Assembly: GCF_020531905.1 (NCBI RefSeq)
Contig: NZ_JAJAWG010000005.1
Coordinates: forward strand, 1-64,000
Reading direction: 5' to 3'
Length of the DNA stretch: 64,000 nucleotides
From: Deefgea salmonis
GTDB lineage: Bacteria; Pseudomonadota; Gammaproteobacteria; Burkholderiales; Chitinibacteraceae
Every line of letters begins with the position of its first letter. The first letter of the stretch is position 1. The position numbers and the translations under genes are program-made. The notes beneath the pieces were generated by a model that worked only from the letters and a program-made list of their open reading frames with translations, did not search any database and was not told where the DNA came from. Positions 36,198-44,934 of this stretch are shown here, in pieces.

Positions 36198-36749
36198 ATG
36201 AAACCATATCCATTAGGTATGACGCCAGAGCTCGCATTGGCATGGGCTGAGCTGGGTATACCTATTGAATTATTGCAAAGCCGCCATTTAACCTTGTTTG
36301 CTGAAGCCACTGAATTAATCGATGTGGCGGAGAGTGACGATGGCCGAATCTGGCAATTGATTCCTGCCGCCGCCGCCGCATGGCAGAAGATGCAGCGAGC
36401 GGCTTGGCAAGATGGTGTTGATTTACAAATTGCATCGGCTTATCGCGCCAGCACGCGGCAAGTGGCGTTAATCCAAAGAAAGTTGACTGCTGGCGTGCTG
36501 ATCGACGATGTTTTGCAGGTGCTGGCGCCACCGGGGTGTAGCGAGCATCATACCGGTAGGGCGGTGGATATTTTTACGCCGGGCGGCCCTGTGGTGACGG
36601 AAGAATTTGAATATATGCCGGCATTTACTTGGTTAAATTCGCATGCGGCTGAGTTTGGGTTTAGTTTGTCTTTTCCACGCAACAATCGTTATGGCTATGT
36701 GTATGAGCCTTGGCATTGGTGTTGGGAAGAAAAAAACAGCCTCAAGTGA
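36198..36749 (+). CDS. D-alanyl-D-alanine carboxypeptidase (M15B, VanY type)
   Basis: The 183-residue zinc peptidase has the M15 ligand motif SEHHTGRAVDIF (about 115-126) and the second motif YEPWHWCW near the C-terminus, with IASAYRASTRQVALIQRK before them. No signal peptide is evident, which is unusual for a peptidoglycan enzyme, although some family members are cytoplasmic. It begins directly at the stop of parC (TAA then ATG), so translation is probably coupled. Confidence 0.86.
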   Translation: MKPYPLGMTPELALAWAELGIPIELLQSRHLTLFAEATELIDVAESDDGRIWQLIPAAAAAWQKMQRAAWQDGVDLQIASAYRASTRQVALIQRKLTAGVLIDDVLQVLAPPGCSEHHTGRAVDIFTPGGPVVTEEFEYMPAFTWLNSHAAEFGFSLSFPRNNRYGYVYEPWHWCWEEKNSLK

Positions 36750-36857
36750 TGCGGTGCAGCATTTTACCGACCAGTGGTAGTTCAGTTTTGCTCAATCTCA
36801 ACGATATTAAAGCTAAGAGCAATAGATCAACGGCCTCTTGCCGTCGCGCTCAAAGTG

Positions 36858-37043
36858 ATGAAGATCATGACTTACGCCATTCACCCCGTTTGGAGCACGA
36901 CACAGCAGCCGCAATTGATGCGCTACGGTTTATATAAAATCAGCGCAGAGGGTGAGCAAGAAATCGCGCAAGCGGGCTGCCTTGAGTCGATCGAAGCATT
37001 ACGCCAGCAATTATTACAGCTAGCAATGTCAGAAAATGCATAA
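36858..37043 (+). CDS. Small hypothetical protein
   Basis: About 61 residues from ATG 36858 (or 58 from 36867), with a protein-like sequence (MRYGLYKISAEGEQEIAQAG, then a C-terminal helix IEALRQQLLQLAMSENA). It is followed at once by a strong bidirectional terminator, which favours a real gene. I do not recognise a family. It lies downstream of the M15 peptidase on the same strand. Confidence 0.5.
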   Translation: MKIMTYAIHPVWSTTQQPQLMRYGLYKISAEGEQEIAQAGCLESIEALRQQLLQLAMSENA

Positions 37044-37044
37044 A

Positions 37045-37074
37045 AAAACAGCACGGCAAGCCGTGCTGTTTTTA
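37045..37074. terminator. Bidirectional terminator
   Basis: AAAACAGCACGGC-AA-GCCGTGCTGTTTTT, flanked by A and T runs, between two convergent genes. Confidence 0.92.
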
Positions 37075-37086
37075 TGTGTGGAATGA

Positions 37087-37587
37087 TTAAACTTGACCCA
37101 TGTAGTCTTGTTTGCCAATGTCGACGCCGTTGCTGCGTAAAATGGCATAAGCAGTGGTCAGGTGGAAATAAAAATTAGGTTGCACAAACGAGAGCAAATA
37201 AAAATCCGCACTCATTGGATGATCGGGTAAAAAAGACAAGGTAATCGTTTTGCCGGCAGCGTCTTTAAAATCGTGTTCTGATACTGATTCAATAAATTCT
37301 TGGGTGGCAACAATCCGCCGTTGTAAATCGGCAAAGGTTTTTTCATCATCTTCATGTATCGGAGCGGCAACGCCAGAGAGGCGGGCAACGCAGAATTTAG
37401 CGTTATCACAAACGATTTGCACTTGCTTGGTGAGATTAAACATATCAGGAGCAAGACGCAGGCCGAGCATGGTTTCGTCGCTGATTTTTTTATCTGCCGC
37501 AAATTCTGCCGCTTTGTCTAGAAGATGCGCAAGTTGGTTTAGGGCGCGATTGTAAACCGGAACGGTGAGCTGGTAGTAGTCGAACAT
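37087..37587 (-). CDS. DUF1993 family protein
   Basis: This 166-residue, likely cytoplasmic helical protein has the DUF1993 pattern: YYQLTVPVYNRALNQLAHLLDKA at the N-terminus, DETMLGLRLAPDMFNLTKQVQ, and a C-terminal LPDHPMSADFYLLSFVQPNFYFHLTTAYAILR with an active-site-like His-rich region. AAGGAAG precedes the ATG. The family is related to the DinB/YfiT four-helix fold; its function is unknown. It stands alone between convergent and divergent neighbours. Confidence 0.85.
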   Translation of the reverse strand: MFDYYQLTVPVYNRALNQLAHLLDKAAEFAADKKISDETMLGLRLAPDMFNLTKQVQIVCDNAKFCVARLSGVAAPIHEDDEKTFADLQRRIVATQEFIESVSEHDFKDAAGKTITLSFLPDHPMSADFYLLSFVQPNFYFHLTTAYAILRSNGVDIGKQDYMGQV

Positions 37588-37646
37588 GGCACTTCCTTAC
37601 GTTGGTAGAGTGGAAAGATGGCGTTGACCCTTACTATCATCGTGCT

Positions 37647-38225
37647 TTAGTTGTGCATATTCAAGTGTTCTAGCGTTTCGATTGCTCCTGACCATGCGCC
37701 ATGTTTGAGTATATCGCTGCAGATCTTTTCAGATGCTGCTTGTGGCAATATACCCGTCGTATCAATATTTAAATCGTATTGCATATCTTGATGAACGCGG
37801 GCACTTTGCCACGCGACTAAGCCAATCGCCCGATCTTTACGCGCTTGCTCACGTGCCATTGCGACTTCCAAATTACAATACACGCCAATTAAAGCCACTG
37901 AATAACCCGCTAGTTCGGTGAGCAATTCGCGCTTTTCACCGCGCTCACACCAAGCATGATCAATCAATAAATGGCAGCCTGCTTGCAGCAAAGCGGGTAA
38001 GCAATAATGATAGCCGCGCACTAAGCTTGGCCAATCGTAACCGGGGCGAGTTATTTCAGTGCCGGTTTGCATCTTGAGCAAATCGCTGGCTGGCAAAGCG
38101 TCGAGTATTCTATCGATGCTGAAATTGAGATATTGCTGGGGCAGCGATTCTTGTAATAATTTGGCGAGAGATGTTTTGCCCGAGCTGCTGCTACCGTTTA
38201 AAACAATGACTTGGGGAAGAGGCAT
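37647..38225 (-). CDS. Chloramphenicol phosphotransferase-like P-loop kinase
   Basis: The 192 residues start with Walker A IVLNGSSSSGKTSLAKLL (residues 6-23), then the FSIDRILDALP segment characteristic of chloramphenicol 3-O-phosphotransferase-like proteins, DHAWCERGEKRELLTEL and YCNLEVAMAREQARKDRAIG. It transfers phosphate from ATP to a small hydroxylated substrate. Whether this one inactivates chloramphenicol cannot be judged; most homologues have unknown substrates. It is isolated, with a dispersed repeat upstream. Confidence 0.82.
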   Translation of the reverse strand: MPLPQVIVLNGSSSSGKTSLAKLLQESLPQQYLNFSIDRILDALPASDLLKMQTGTEITRPGYDWPSLVRGYHYCLPALLQAGCHLLIDHAWCERGEKRELLTELAGYSVALIGVYCNLEVAMAREQARKDRAIGLVAWQSARVHQDMQYDLNIDTTGILPQAASEKICSDILKHGAWSGAIETLEHLNMHN

Positions 38226-38277
38226 AAATAATCCAAGAAGCTAATCCAAGAAGCGGCATAAAAATACGCTAGCGCTA

Positions 38278-38436
38278 GGGCCTGTTGACGTTGGGTTTAC
38301 CAGCCGATTTGGTGCGGATTTTGGCCTGAGGTAAGGCACGCAGCGCGCAGCGTAGTCATTCTACGCCAACGCGTTTGTCACGCAGCATCAGGCCCAAAGC
38401 CGCTAAACCCTGCGGGCTGGGCACGTTGATACCGAG
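38278..38436 (+). repeat. Dispersed intergenic repeat D, copy 2
   Basis: Begins GGGCCTGTTGACGTTGGG and contains the internal inverted pair TTGGCCTGA / CATCAGGCC around an Ala-codon-like GC-rich middle. A diverged copy is at 28386-28500. It ends next to a parS site. Confidence 0.6.
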
Positions 38437-38437
38437 G

Positions 38438-38453
38438 TGTTTCACGTGAAACA
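38438..38453. promoter_or_regulatory. parS: parS site, exact consensus
   Basis: TGTTTCACGTGAAACA, a perfect 16-bp palindrome and identical to the ParB-binding consensus. It lies 5 nt past the end of thiD. Confidence 0.9.
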
Positions 38454-38458
38454 TCGTG

Positions 38459-39334
38459 TTATGACTGGGTGGGTGGCTCTAATTCTTTACGGATTGCCGC
38501 TTCGATTTCGGCGGCCGCTTCTTCGGCAGTTGGGCGCGCCCAAAACATTCGATCAGGGATAAATTGCCCCATTCCCGGGCGAAATGCCGCCGATAGCGCT
38601 TGCGAAGTAAAGTCTTGTGCATCTTTGACGGCATCTGCGATTTCGGCACCATTGGCAAGTGCACCGGCAATCGCTGAGGCCAAGGTCGCTCCCGCACCAT
38701 GATAGCTGCCGGGTAAACGTGGCCATTGATCGGTGCGCACCCGGCCTAAGCGGCTATACAGGGTATTGACCACTTTCGGCGTTTTTTCATGCGTACCGGC
38801 GATTAGCACATATTCGCAACCACATTCCAAAATGCGTTGCGCAGCGGCATCGAGTGGCATGTCTTCTTGTTCGTCGGGATCGTCCGAAGCCAATAATCTC
38901 GCCTCGGTATTGTTGGGCGTAACCAAATGCGTGTGTGGCAACAGCAATTCGCGCATCGCGCTAATCAGCTCTTCATTGGATAATTCCTCGCCGCGCCCCA
39001 TGCTAAATACCGGCTCTAAAATTAAAGGAATATCTGGATAGTCTGAGGCGATTTCAGCAATGACCGCTAAGTTTTCCACGCTGCCAACCATGCCGACTTT
39101 GATCACATCAATTTTGATGTCTTCTAAAATAAAGCGCGCTTGTTCATCAACGATTTCAGAATCGACGGCATGAAATTCTTGCACGCCAGCGCTGTCTTGT
39201 ACGGTGATGGCAGTAATAATTGGTAAGGTGTGGCAGCCCAATGAGGCGAGGGTCAATACATCGGCCATTAAACCCGCACCACCAGAAGGATCATTCGCAG
39301 CAAAAACTAGTACAGTGGGTGGCGTTGGATTCAT
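38459..39334 (-). CDS. thiD: Hydroxymethylpyrimidine/phosphomethylpyrimidine kinase
   Basis: Phosphorylates HMP and HMP-phosphate in thiamine synthesis. ATG at 39334 is preferred to GTG 39340. About 291 residues: VLVFAANDPSGGAGLMADVLTLASLGCH at the N-terminus (substrate loop), TVQDSAG, KVGMVGS, LEPVFSMG, LVTPNNTEARLL and GSYHGAGATLASAIAGALANG. The conserved Cys/Gly loop at the C-terminal ATP site reads YHGAGATLAS, slightly unlike the usual GTGC. It is divergent from rubredoxin, an arrangement common in related bacteria. Confidence 0.9.
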   Translation of the reverse strand: MNPTPPTVLVFAANDPSGGAGLMADVLTLASLGCHTLPIITAITVQDSAGVQEFHAVDSEIVDEQARFILEDIKIDVIKVGMVGSVENLAVIAEIASDYPDIPLILEPVFSMGRGEELSNEELISAMRELLLPHTHLVTPNNTEARLLASDDPDEQEDMPLDAAAQRILECGCEYVLIAGTHEKTPKVVNTLYSRLGRVRTDQWPRLPGSYHGAGATLASAIAGALANGAEIADAVKDAQDFTSQALSAAFRPGMGQFIPDRMFWARPTAEEAAAEIEAAIRKELEPPTQS

Positions 39335-39397
39335 AAGCACAGATTTTCTTTGTTCGGTAAAATTAGAATTCTAAACCACTCTGAGTGACTTATCGCA

Positions 39398-39562
39398 ATG
39401 AAAAAATATATGTGCCTAATCTGTGCGTTTATTTACGACGAAGCTGAAGGCCGACCAGAGGACGGTATTCCAGCCGGAACGAAGTGGGAAGACGTGCCCA
39501 TGAACTGGACTTGTCCTGATTGCGGCGCACGTAAAGATGATTTTGACATGGTGCAAATCTAA
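39398..39562 (+). CDS. Rubredoxin
   Basis: The 54-residue iron-sulfur electron carrier is short and easily missed. It begins [18 protein letters not shown] and has both iron-binding pairs, CLIC near residue 6-9 and [11 protein letters not shown] near residue 39-42, with the conserved [16 protein letters not shown] between. It is divergent from thiD and 18 nt upstream of the M48 peptidase gene. Confidence 0.95.
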   Translation: MKKYMCLICAFIYDEAEGRPEDGIPAGTKWEDVPMNWTCPDCGARKDDFDMVQI

Positions 39563-39580
39563 TATTGCTGGAGCAGGCTG

Positions 39581-40453
39581 ATGAAACGTTTAATCCTAAG
39601 TTTAGCCATGGCCTCGATGTTAACGGCCTGTCAGCAAGTAAGTACCACCCACGCGGGTGCAGTTGGCGCTACGCGTAAACAAAGCATGCTGCTGTCTAGT
39701 CAGCAAGTGGATCAAATGTCGGCCGCTAGCTATGCCGAAACCATTAAAAAATCATCATCGCAAGGCAAGCTTTTACCGAGCAATGACCCAACGGTGCGTC
39801 GAGTGCGCGATATTGCTCAGCGACTCATTCCGCAAACGGCGGTGTTTCGCCCCGATGCTTTGCAATGGCAATGGGAAGTTAATGTTGAGAAAAGCCCAGA
39901 GCTCAATGCCTATTGCATGTCTGGCGGTAAAATTATGTTTTACACCGGCATTATTGAGCGCTTAAAACTCACCGATGATGAAATCGCGCAAATCATGGGC
40001 CACGAAATCGCCCATGCCTTGCGTGAGCATGGCCGTGAAAAAATGAGCGAAGAATACGGAAAAAGCATTGCTTTACAAGGCGGTATGCAGCTGTTTTCTA
40101 TCGCCACCGGTGGTAAATATGATGCCTATCAAGATCTTGCCGGTAGTGGTTTAAATACGCTGGTTGATGTCAGCTACTCATTACCCAATAGCCGAACCAA
40201 TGAAAGTGAAGCCGATGTCATGGGTTTAGAGTTGGCGGCGCGTGCCGGCTATAACCCCAATGCTGCGGTGAGTTTATGGCAAAAAATGGCGGCGCAAGGC
40301 ACAGGTAAAGGGCTGGAATTTATGTCAACTCACCCATCTAGCCATACGCGGATTGCTGAATTACAAGCCAAAATCCCGGTGGTGATGCCACTGTACGAAA
40401 CCGGGAAAAACAAAGCGAAACCCAGTAGCAAGCCAAAGAAAAACGCGTCTTAA
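39581..40453 (+). CDS. M48-family metallopeptidase lipoprotein (LoiP/YcaL-like)
   Basis: Periplasmic zinc protease of about 290 residues. A lipoprotein signal (MKRLILSLAMASMLTAC, lipobox LTAC) precedes an Ala/Ser-rich part. The HExxH motif is in QIMGHEIAHALREHG (about 137-148), the third ligand in NESEADVMGLELAARAGY, and STHPSSHTRIAEL closes the domain. The C-terminal tail is Lys-rich. The gene follows rubredoxin by 18 nt and may share its promoter. Such enzymes degrade misfolded outer-membrane or periplasmic proteins. Confidence 0.9.
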   Translation: MKRLILSLAMASMLTACQQVSTTHAGAVGATRKQSMLLSSQQVDQMSAASYAETIKKSSSQGKLLPSNDPTVRRVRDIAQRLIPQTAVFRPDALQWQWEVNVEKSPELNAYCMSGGKIMFYTGIIERLKLTDDEIAQIMGHEIAHALREHGREKMSEEYGKSIALQGGMQLFSIATGGKYDAYQDLAGSGLNTLVDVSYSLPNSRTNESEADVMGLELAARAGYNPNAAVSLWQKMAAQGTGKGLEFMSTHPSSHTRIAELQAKIPVVMPLYETGKNKAKPSSKPKKNAS

Positions 40454-40496
40454 TGTAAATTAAGTCGGTGTGTTGGCGCTCAAATAAGGAATAACC

Positions 40497-40919
40497 GTGC
40501 TGTGGATTAAATCATTACATTTGATTTTTGTTATTAGCTGGTTCGCTGGGCTATTTTATTTACCGCGTATTTTTGTCAATTTAGCCATGGCCAAGCAGAC
40601 CGATGAGTTAGCTCGGCTCAATTTGATGGCGCATAAACTGTATCGATTTATGACGCCACTGGGTATTTTGGCGTTGATTTTTGGGGTATGGACTTGGGGT
40701 TTTTATGACTTTTATATGGGAGAAGGCTGGCGCTGGATGCATGCCAAATTGGCCTTAGTCGCAATTTTAGTCGGCTATCATATTGCCTGTCGCCAAATGC
40801 TATTGGCTTTTGCCGCCAATAAAAATACCCGCAGCCATGTGTGGTTTCGTTTTTTTAATGAAATTCCAGTGCTGATTTTATTTGCCATCGTGATTTTGGT
40901 GATTGTTAAACCGTTTTAA
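40497..40919 (+). CDS. HemJ-like (CopD/UPF0093) membrane protein
   Basis: The 140-residue protein has four membrane helices. The opening LWIKSLHLIFVISWFAGLFYLPRIFV matches HemJ, the oxygen-independent-type protoporphyrinogen IX oxidase, with His8 and a later RWMHAKLALV. It starts at GTG 40497. hemL lies 3 kb downstream, consistent with a haem-related role, but they are not in one operon. A terminator follows. Confidence 0.85.
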   Translation: MLWIKSLHLIFVISWFAGLFYLPRIFVNLAMAKQTDELARLNLMAHKLYRFMTPLGILALIFGVWTWGFYDFYMGEGWRWMHAKLALVAILVGYHIACRQMLLAFAANKNTRSHVWFRFFNEIPVLILFAIVILVIVKPF

Positions 40920-40924
40920 TTTTT

Positions 40925-40955
40925 GGGCTATCCATTGCGAGATAGCCCATTTTTT
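40925..40955 (+). terminator. Terminator of the HemJ-like gene
   Basis: GGGCTATC / GATAGCCC stem with an 8-nt loop and a following ATTTTTTAT. Confidence 0.9.
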
Positions 40956-40973
40956 ATGCAAAAGGATTAAAAA

Positions 40974-41366
40974 ATGAAAATCATGCTGCCTATTTTGCTG
41001 GTCGGCTTACTCGCCGGATGTGGTGAAACTGCGCCAACCGCCAAGCAATGTGGTGTTTACGCCATCGGTCCAAATCAAATTAAAGCCATTGTTGGTAGTC
41101 AGCACAGTGAGCCAGCGCCAGGGCGCACCGCCAAAGCGGATTTACCTGCCGACTTTCCAACGGCCTTACTCGACCCAGAAAATTTCTATCGCGGCATGGG
41201 GGTGTATTGCAGCGCTGATGAAGCAAGGCAGGCGTTAGTTGACCAAAAACATAAGGATTGGGGCGTATTTGAGATCGATAGCGATTGGAATAAAAACGTC
41301 TACAAAGCCGACGATGGCGCTCATCACTTACGCGAATCAGCAAAAATTAAACAGGCGGTTGAATAA
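40974..41366 (+). CDS. Small lipoprotein of unknown function
   Basis: The 130 residues start with a lipoprotein signal (KIMLPILLVGLLAGC; the lipid Cys is residue 16) and include two further Cys (QCGVYAIG and VYCSADEA) that could pair. No recognised family. It overlaps the next gene, the CYTH protein, by one base, and GNAT and GFA genes follow, so it may head a small operon. Confidence 0.7.
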   Translation: MKIMLPILLVGLLAGCGETAPTAKQCGVYAIGPNQIKAIVGSQHSEPAPGRTAKADLPADFPTALLDPENFYRGMGVYCSADEARQALVDQKHKDWGVFEIDSDWNKNVYKADDGAHHLRESAKIKQAVE

Positions 41367-41830
41367 TGGCCGTTGAAATCGAAAGAAAATTTTTACTTAA
41401 AAATGACACTTGGCGCTGCGATATCCATCGCAGTACACGGATCGCGCAAGGCTATTTATGCACCGACCCTGAGCGCACAGTGCGAGTTCGGGTGAAAGGC
41501 GACGCGGCATTTTTAACGATTAAAGGCAAAAATTCTGGAATTAGTCGCTCGGAATTTGAATACGAAATCCCGCTGGTCGACGCGGTCGAATTACTCAAAC
41601 TCTGTCCACAAGTTTTGGATAAAACTCGGCATTTACTCAGCATGGATCAGCACACTTTTGAGATTGATGAATTTCATGGCGAAAATGCCGGCTTAATCGT
41701 CGCAGAACTCGAGCTGGCTAGCGAAACGAGCACTTATCCACAGCCGGAATGGCTCGGTGCTGAAGTTTCCGGTGATGCGCGTTATTACAACAGCGCACTG
41801 TCAATTACCCCGTTTAGTCGTTGGTTTTAA
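41366..41830 (+). CDS. CYTH-domain protein (triphosphate tunnel metalloenzyme, YgiF/NeuTTM-like)
   Basis: The 154-residue beta-barrel protein has the ExExK motif at its start (MAVEIERKFLL) and a row of paired basic residues (TVRVRVKGDAAFLTIKGKN). It hydrolyses tripolyphosphate or a similar triphosphate in its family. The start codon overlaps the previous stop by one base (TAATG). Confidence 0.9.
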   Translation: MAVEIERKFLLKNDTWRCDIHRSTRIAQGYLCTDPERTVRVRVKGDAAFLTIKGKNSGISRSEFEYEIPLVDAVELLKLCPQVLDKTRHLLSMDQHTFEIDEFHGENAGLIVAELELASETSTYPQPEWLGAEVSGDARYYNSALSITPFSRWF

Positions 41831-41832
41831 GC

Positions 41833-42387
41833 ATGAATGATTTTCCAGTTTTACACACTGAGCGCCTTATCCTGCGCGAAATTGTTGATACCGATGCACA
41901 AGCTCTATTTGCTATTCATGGCTGCGCTGAAGTGATGCGTTACTTTGGTTCTGATCCTCTGATGGAGTTAGCACAAGCGCAGGCCTTGATTGCTACTTTT
42001 TCGCACTGGCGTGGCGAAGGAAACTCCGGTATTCGCTGGGGCATTAGCCAAAAATCAGATGGGAAATTGCTCGGTAGTTGTGGATTTTTCCGTTGGAACC
42101 ATGCTTGGCGCAGCGCGATGGTCGGCTACGAGCTCGCTCAATCGGCGTGGGGGCAAGGTTTGATGCAAGAGGCCTTAGCCGCCATTTTGCCGTATGGTTT
42201 TCACGCAATGAACCTCAACCGCATAGAAGCACAAATTCACCCTGACAATGCGGCATCACTTCAACTGATGCCCAAGCTCGGTTTTGTTCACGAAGGCCAG
42301 TTGCGTGAGGCTGGATTTTGGGGTGAAAAGTTCAACGATTTTGTGCAGTTTGGGGTTTTGCGGCGGGAGTATCTTGAGCAAGCATAG
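41833..42387 (+). CDS. GNAT-family N-acetyltransferase (RimJ/RimL-like)
   Basis: The ATG at 41833 is preferred because the longer frame would need a TTG start. The 184 residues show TERLILREIVDTDAQALFAI, the acetyl-CoA loop region ELAQSAWGQGLMQEALAAIL and RIEAQIHPDNAASLQLMPKLGF. It transfers acetyl groups to a protein N-terminus or small amine; the substrate is not predictable. It is 2 nt after the CYTH gene stop. Confidence 0.87.
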   Translation: MNDFPVLHTERLILREIVDTDAQALFAIHGCAEVMRYFGSDPLMELAQAQALIATFSHWRGEGNSGIRWGISQKSDGKLLGSCGFFRWNHAWRSAMVGYELAQSAWGQGLMQEALAAILPYGFHAMNLNRIEAQIHPDNAASLQLMPKLGFVHEGQLREAGFWGEKFNDFVQFGVLRREYLEQA

Positions 42388-42422
42388 ATGCCGATGTAAC
42401 TAAAAATAATGTGAGGATTTCA

Positions 42423-42839
42423 ATGATCAAGAAAGTCGGTGAGACCGTTATTCAGTTAAAGCACCCAGCGAGTTGTCATTGCGGTGCGGTGGTTTTAGAA
42501 ATTGATTTGCCCGATGGCATTGTTGATCCTCGGCATTGCGACTGCTCGATATGCCGACGCAAAGGCGCGGTGGTCGCTTCGGTATTGTTGTCTGGGATTA
42601 AAATTATTCAGGGCGAAGCCGTTTTGCGCTTGTATCAATTTAATACCCAAACGGCGAAGCATTATTTCTGCTCGGTGTGCGGGATTTATACCCACCATCA
42701 ACGCCGCTCAAACCCGCATCTATATGGTTATAACGTCGGATGTCTTGAGGGCGTTAATCCATACCAAATTCCGAACATTAAAATTTATGATGGCGTGAAT
42801 CATCCTGCCGATCAAAGCACGACTTCTGCAGTGAACTAG
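42423..42839 (+). CDS. GFA-family (glutathione-dependent formaldehyde-activating-like) zinc protein
   Basis: GAGG lies 7 nt before the ATG at 42423, so the upstream GTG at 42411 is not needed. The 138-residue protein has zinc-binding Cys: SCHCGAVVLEI, HCDCSICRRKGAVV and FCSVCGIYTHHQR, followed by VGCLEG. It is a member of the GFA/DUF superfamily, whose precise activity varies. It is last in the lipoprotein-CYTH-GNAT-GFA series. Confidence 0.85.
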   Translation: MIKKVGETVIQLKHPASCHCGAVVLEIDLPDGIVDPRHCDCSICRRKGAVVASVLLSGIKIIQGEAVLRLYQFNTQTAKHYFCSVCGIYTHHQRRSNPHLYGYNVGCLEGVNPYQIPNIKIYDGVNHPADQSTTSAVN

Positions 42840-43650
42840 AATTCTTATTCAAAAATATTGATGTATATATCGCTACGCCTTTATTTGTATGGGATATATT
42901 CAGATACCCATAATATTGCGATCATAGCAAATAGCTATTACGACAAATTCAGCACGGCAAACAAGTCTGAAAACCCGCAGTAAAATACGTTGATTTGATG
43001 ATTTTTCGTATAAAAATCAGTGCTATGTGGGTAACTATTTATCGTGACTGATTAAATATTGATCAACTCTGTATGTTTCGAGCCGAAAACCACGATGGAT
43101 CATCAGCCTCGACCTTTTTTGCCAAACCCAATACGCTTGATGCCGAGATAAACCCCCGAAAAAAGGCAATATTGCGTCTTAATGTGGGCGGTTTTTATGC
43201 TAAAAGTAGTCTTCACCGGCGTTTTATTGGCCTAGCTAACGATTTTTTCTGCTGGCCTCCAGCGCAAAGCCGCAATGCATTGCTTGTCCTTACTGCGTCT
43301 GTATGTGTTTGTGTTGGTCGACCACTTTATTGGCTCTTTATTGCATAATCTAGGTCGTGACAACGGCGTTTTTTTTGAGTGCGGCGTATTTTTGGACTAA
43401 ATTTTCCCCCGGTTGCTTGGAGGCTTACAAATTTAAAAAGAAAGGCCTGTTGCGTTGCGTATCAATGGAGGCCGTGGTGGGTATTTTTATGCCATGTGCG
43501 TCTTTTTTGCTAAAAATATAAGAATGTTCTTGTTTTTTGTTTGCTACGTACTTTGCCGTAGATGCCTACATTTTTTAGTAGGTATATGAATAAAACGCTT
43601 ATAAATTAAGGCTTTTATCTATATACCCATTGTTTTATAAGGAAAGTTAA
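42840..43650. other. Intergenic region upstream of hemL
   Basis: An 811-nt stretch. One 91-codon frame (43073-43348) shows no family features and I do not count it. A hairpin ATGCCTAC / GTAGGTAT lies at 43562-43585. ATATACC-type motifs lie at 43581 and 43621 near the hemL start. No riboswitch was recognised. Confidence 0.45.
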
Positions 43651-44925
43651 ATGACTACACGCAATGAGCAGCTGTTTGAATCGGCTAAAAAACATATTCC
43701 CGGTGGCGTGAACTCGCCAGTACGTGCTTTTGGTTCAGTCGGTGGTACGCCATGCTTTTTTACCAAGGGCGAGGGCGCTTATGTTTGGGATGCCGATGGT
43801 AAAAAATACATTGATTACGTTGGCTCGTGGGGTCCGCTGATTTTGGGTCATGCCCACCCAAAAGTGATCGCGGCGGTGATCGATACCGCTAAAAATGGCA
43901 TGAGTTTTGGTGCGCCAACCGAGGCCGAAGTGACGATTGCCGATGTATTGTGCGAAATGCTGCCTTCTTTGGAGCAAGTTCGTTTGGTGTCGAGCGGTAC
44001 CGAGGCGACGATGAGCGCAATTCGCTTGGCGCGTGGCTTTACGGGGCGCGATAAATTGATCAAATTTGAAGGCTGCTACCACGGCCATGCCGATAGCTTG
44101 TTGGTGAAAGCCGGCTCTGGTTTGCTTACATTTGGTAATCCATCGTCCGCTGGGGTGCCCGCGGCAGTGGCGGCCGATACGATTGTCTTGCCTTACAACG
44201 ATGTGGCGGCGCTTGAGGCTTTATTTGCTGAACAAGGCAGCGAAATTGCCGCGATTATTGTTGAGCCTATCGCTGGCAATATGAATATGGTGCAGCCGAG
44301 CGCGCAATTTGTCGCGGCAATGCGTAATTTGACCACGCAGCATGGTGCGGTATTGATTTACGACGAAGTCATGACCGGCTTCCGTGTTGACTTACATTGC
44401 ACGCAAGGACTACATGGCATTACGCCAGATCTAACGTGTTTGGGTAAGGTGGTCGGCGGGGGTATGCCTTTGGCGGCTTTCGGTGGTCGTGCCGACATCA
44501 TGGGCTATTTAGCGCCTTTAGGCCCGGTGTATCAAGCGGGCACTTTGTCGGGCAATCCGGTTGCAGTTGCTGCAGGATTGGCGACGTTAGCCGAAATTAG
44601 ACAAGATGGTTTCTTTGCGAAGTTAAGCGCACAAACGGCGAAGTTAGTCGCTGGATTAAATGAATTAGGCAAAGATCACGGACTTTGCGCGCAGTCAATG
44701 GGGGGGATGTTTGGTGTGTATTTCGCCGAAGTTGTGCCAACGTCATTTGCCGATGTGATGGCGTCTGATCGTGCCCGATTTAATGCTTTTTTCCACGCCA
44801 TGCTCGATCAAGGTATTTATTTAGCCCCATCGGCATTTGAAGCTGGTTTTGTTTCGGCAGCGCATAGCGATGCCGATATTGATGCCACTTTGGCGGCAGC
44901 CAAAATCGCCTTAAGTCGCTGCTAA
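43651..44925 (+). CDS. hemL: Glutamate-1-semialdehyde 2,1-aminomutase
   Basis: Makes 5-aminolevulinate from glutamate-1-semialdehyde, the first committed tetrapyrrole step. The 424 residues are typical: [86 protein letters not shown] and the PLP lysine in [23 protein letters not shown] precedes the ATG. The alpha/beta-hydrolase gene follows after 9 nt. Confidence 0.96.
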   Translation: MTTRNEQLFESAKKHIPGGVNSPVRAFGSVGGTPCFFTKGEGAYVWDADGKKYIDYVGSWGPLILGHAHPKVIAAVIDTAKNGMSFGAPTEAEVTIADVLCEMLPSLEQVRLVSSGTEATMSAIRLARGFTGRDKLIKFEGCYHGHADSLLVKAGSGLLTFGNPSSAGVPAAVAADTIVLPYNDVAALEALFAEQGSEIAAIIVEPIAGNMNMVQPSAQFVAAMRNLTTQHGAVLIYDEVMTGFRVDLHCTQGLHGITPDLTCLGKVVGGGMPLAAFGGRADIMGYLAPLGPVYQAGTLSGNPVAVAAGLATLAEIRQDGFFAKLSAQTAKLVAGLNELGKDHGLCAQSMGGMFGVYFAEVVPTSFADVMASDRARFNAFFHAMLDQGIYLAPSAFEAGFVSAAHSDADIDATLAAAKIALSRC

Positions 44926-44934
44926 GAGGCCAAT

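Noticed and set aside
43073-43348. A 91-codon frame upstream of hemL
   Set aside because: Composition is not protein-like and no start signal is visible.
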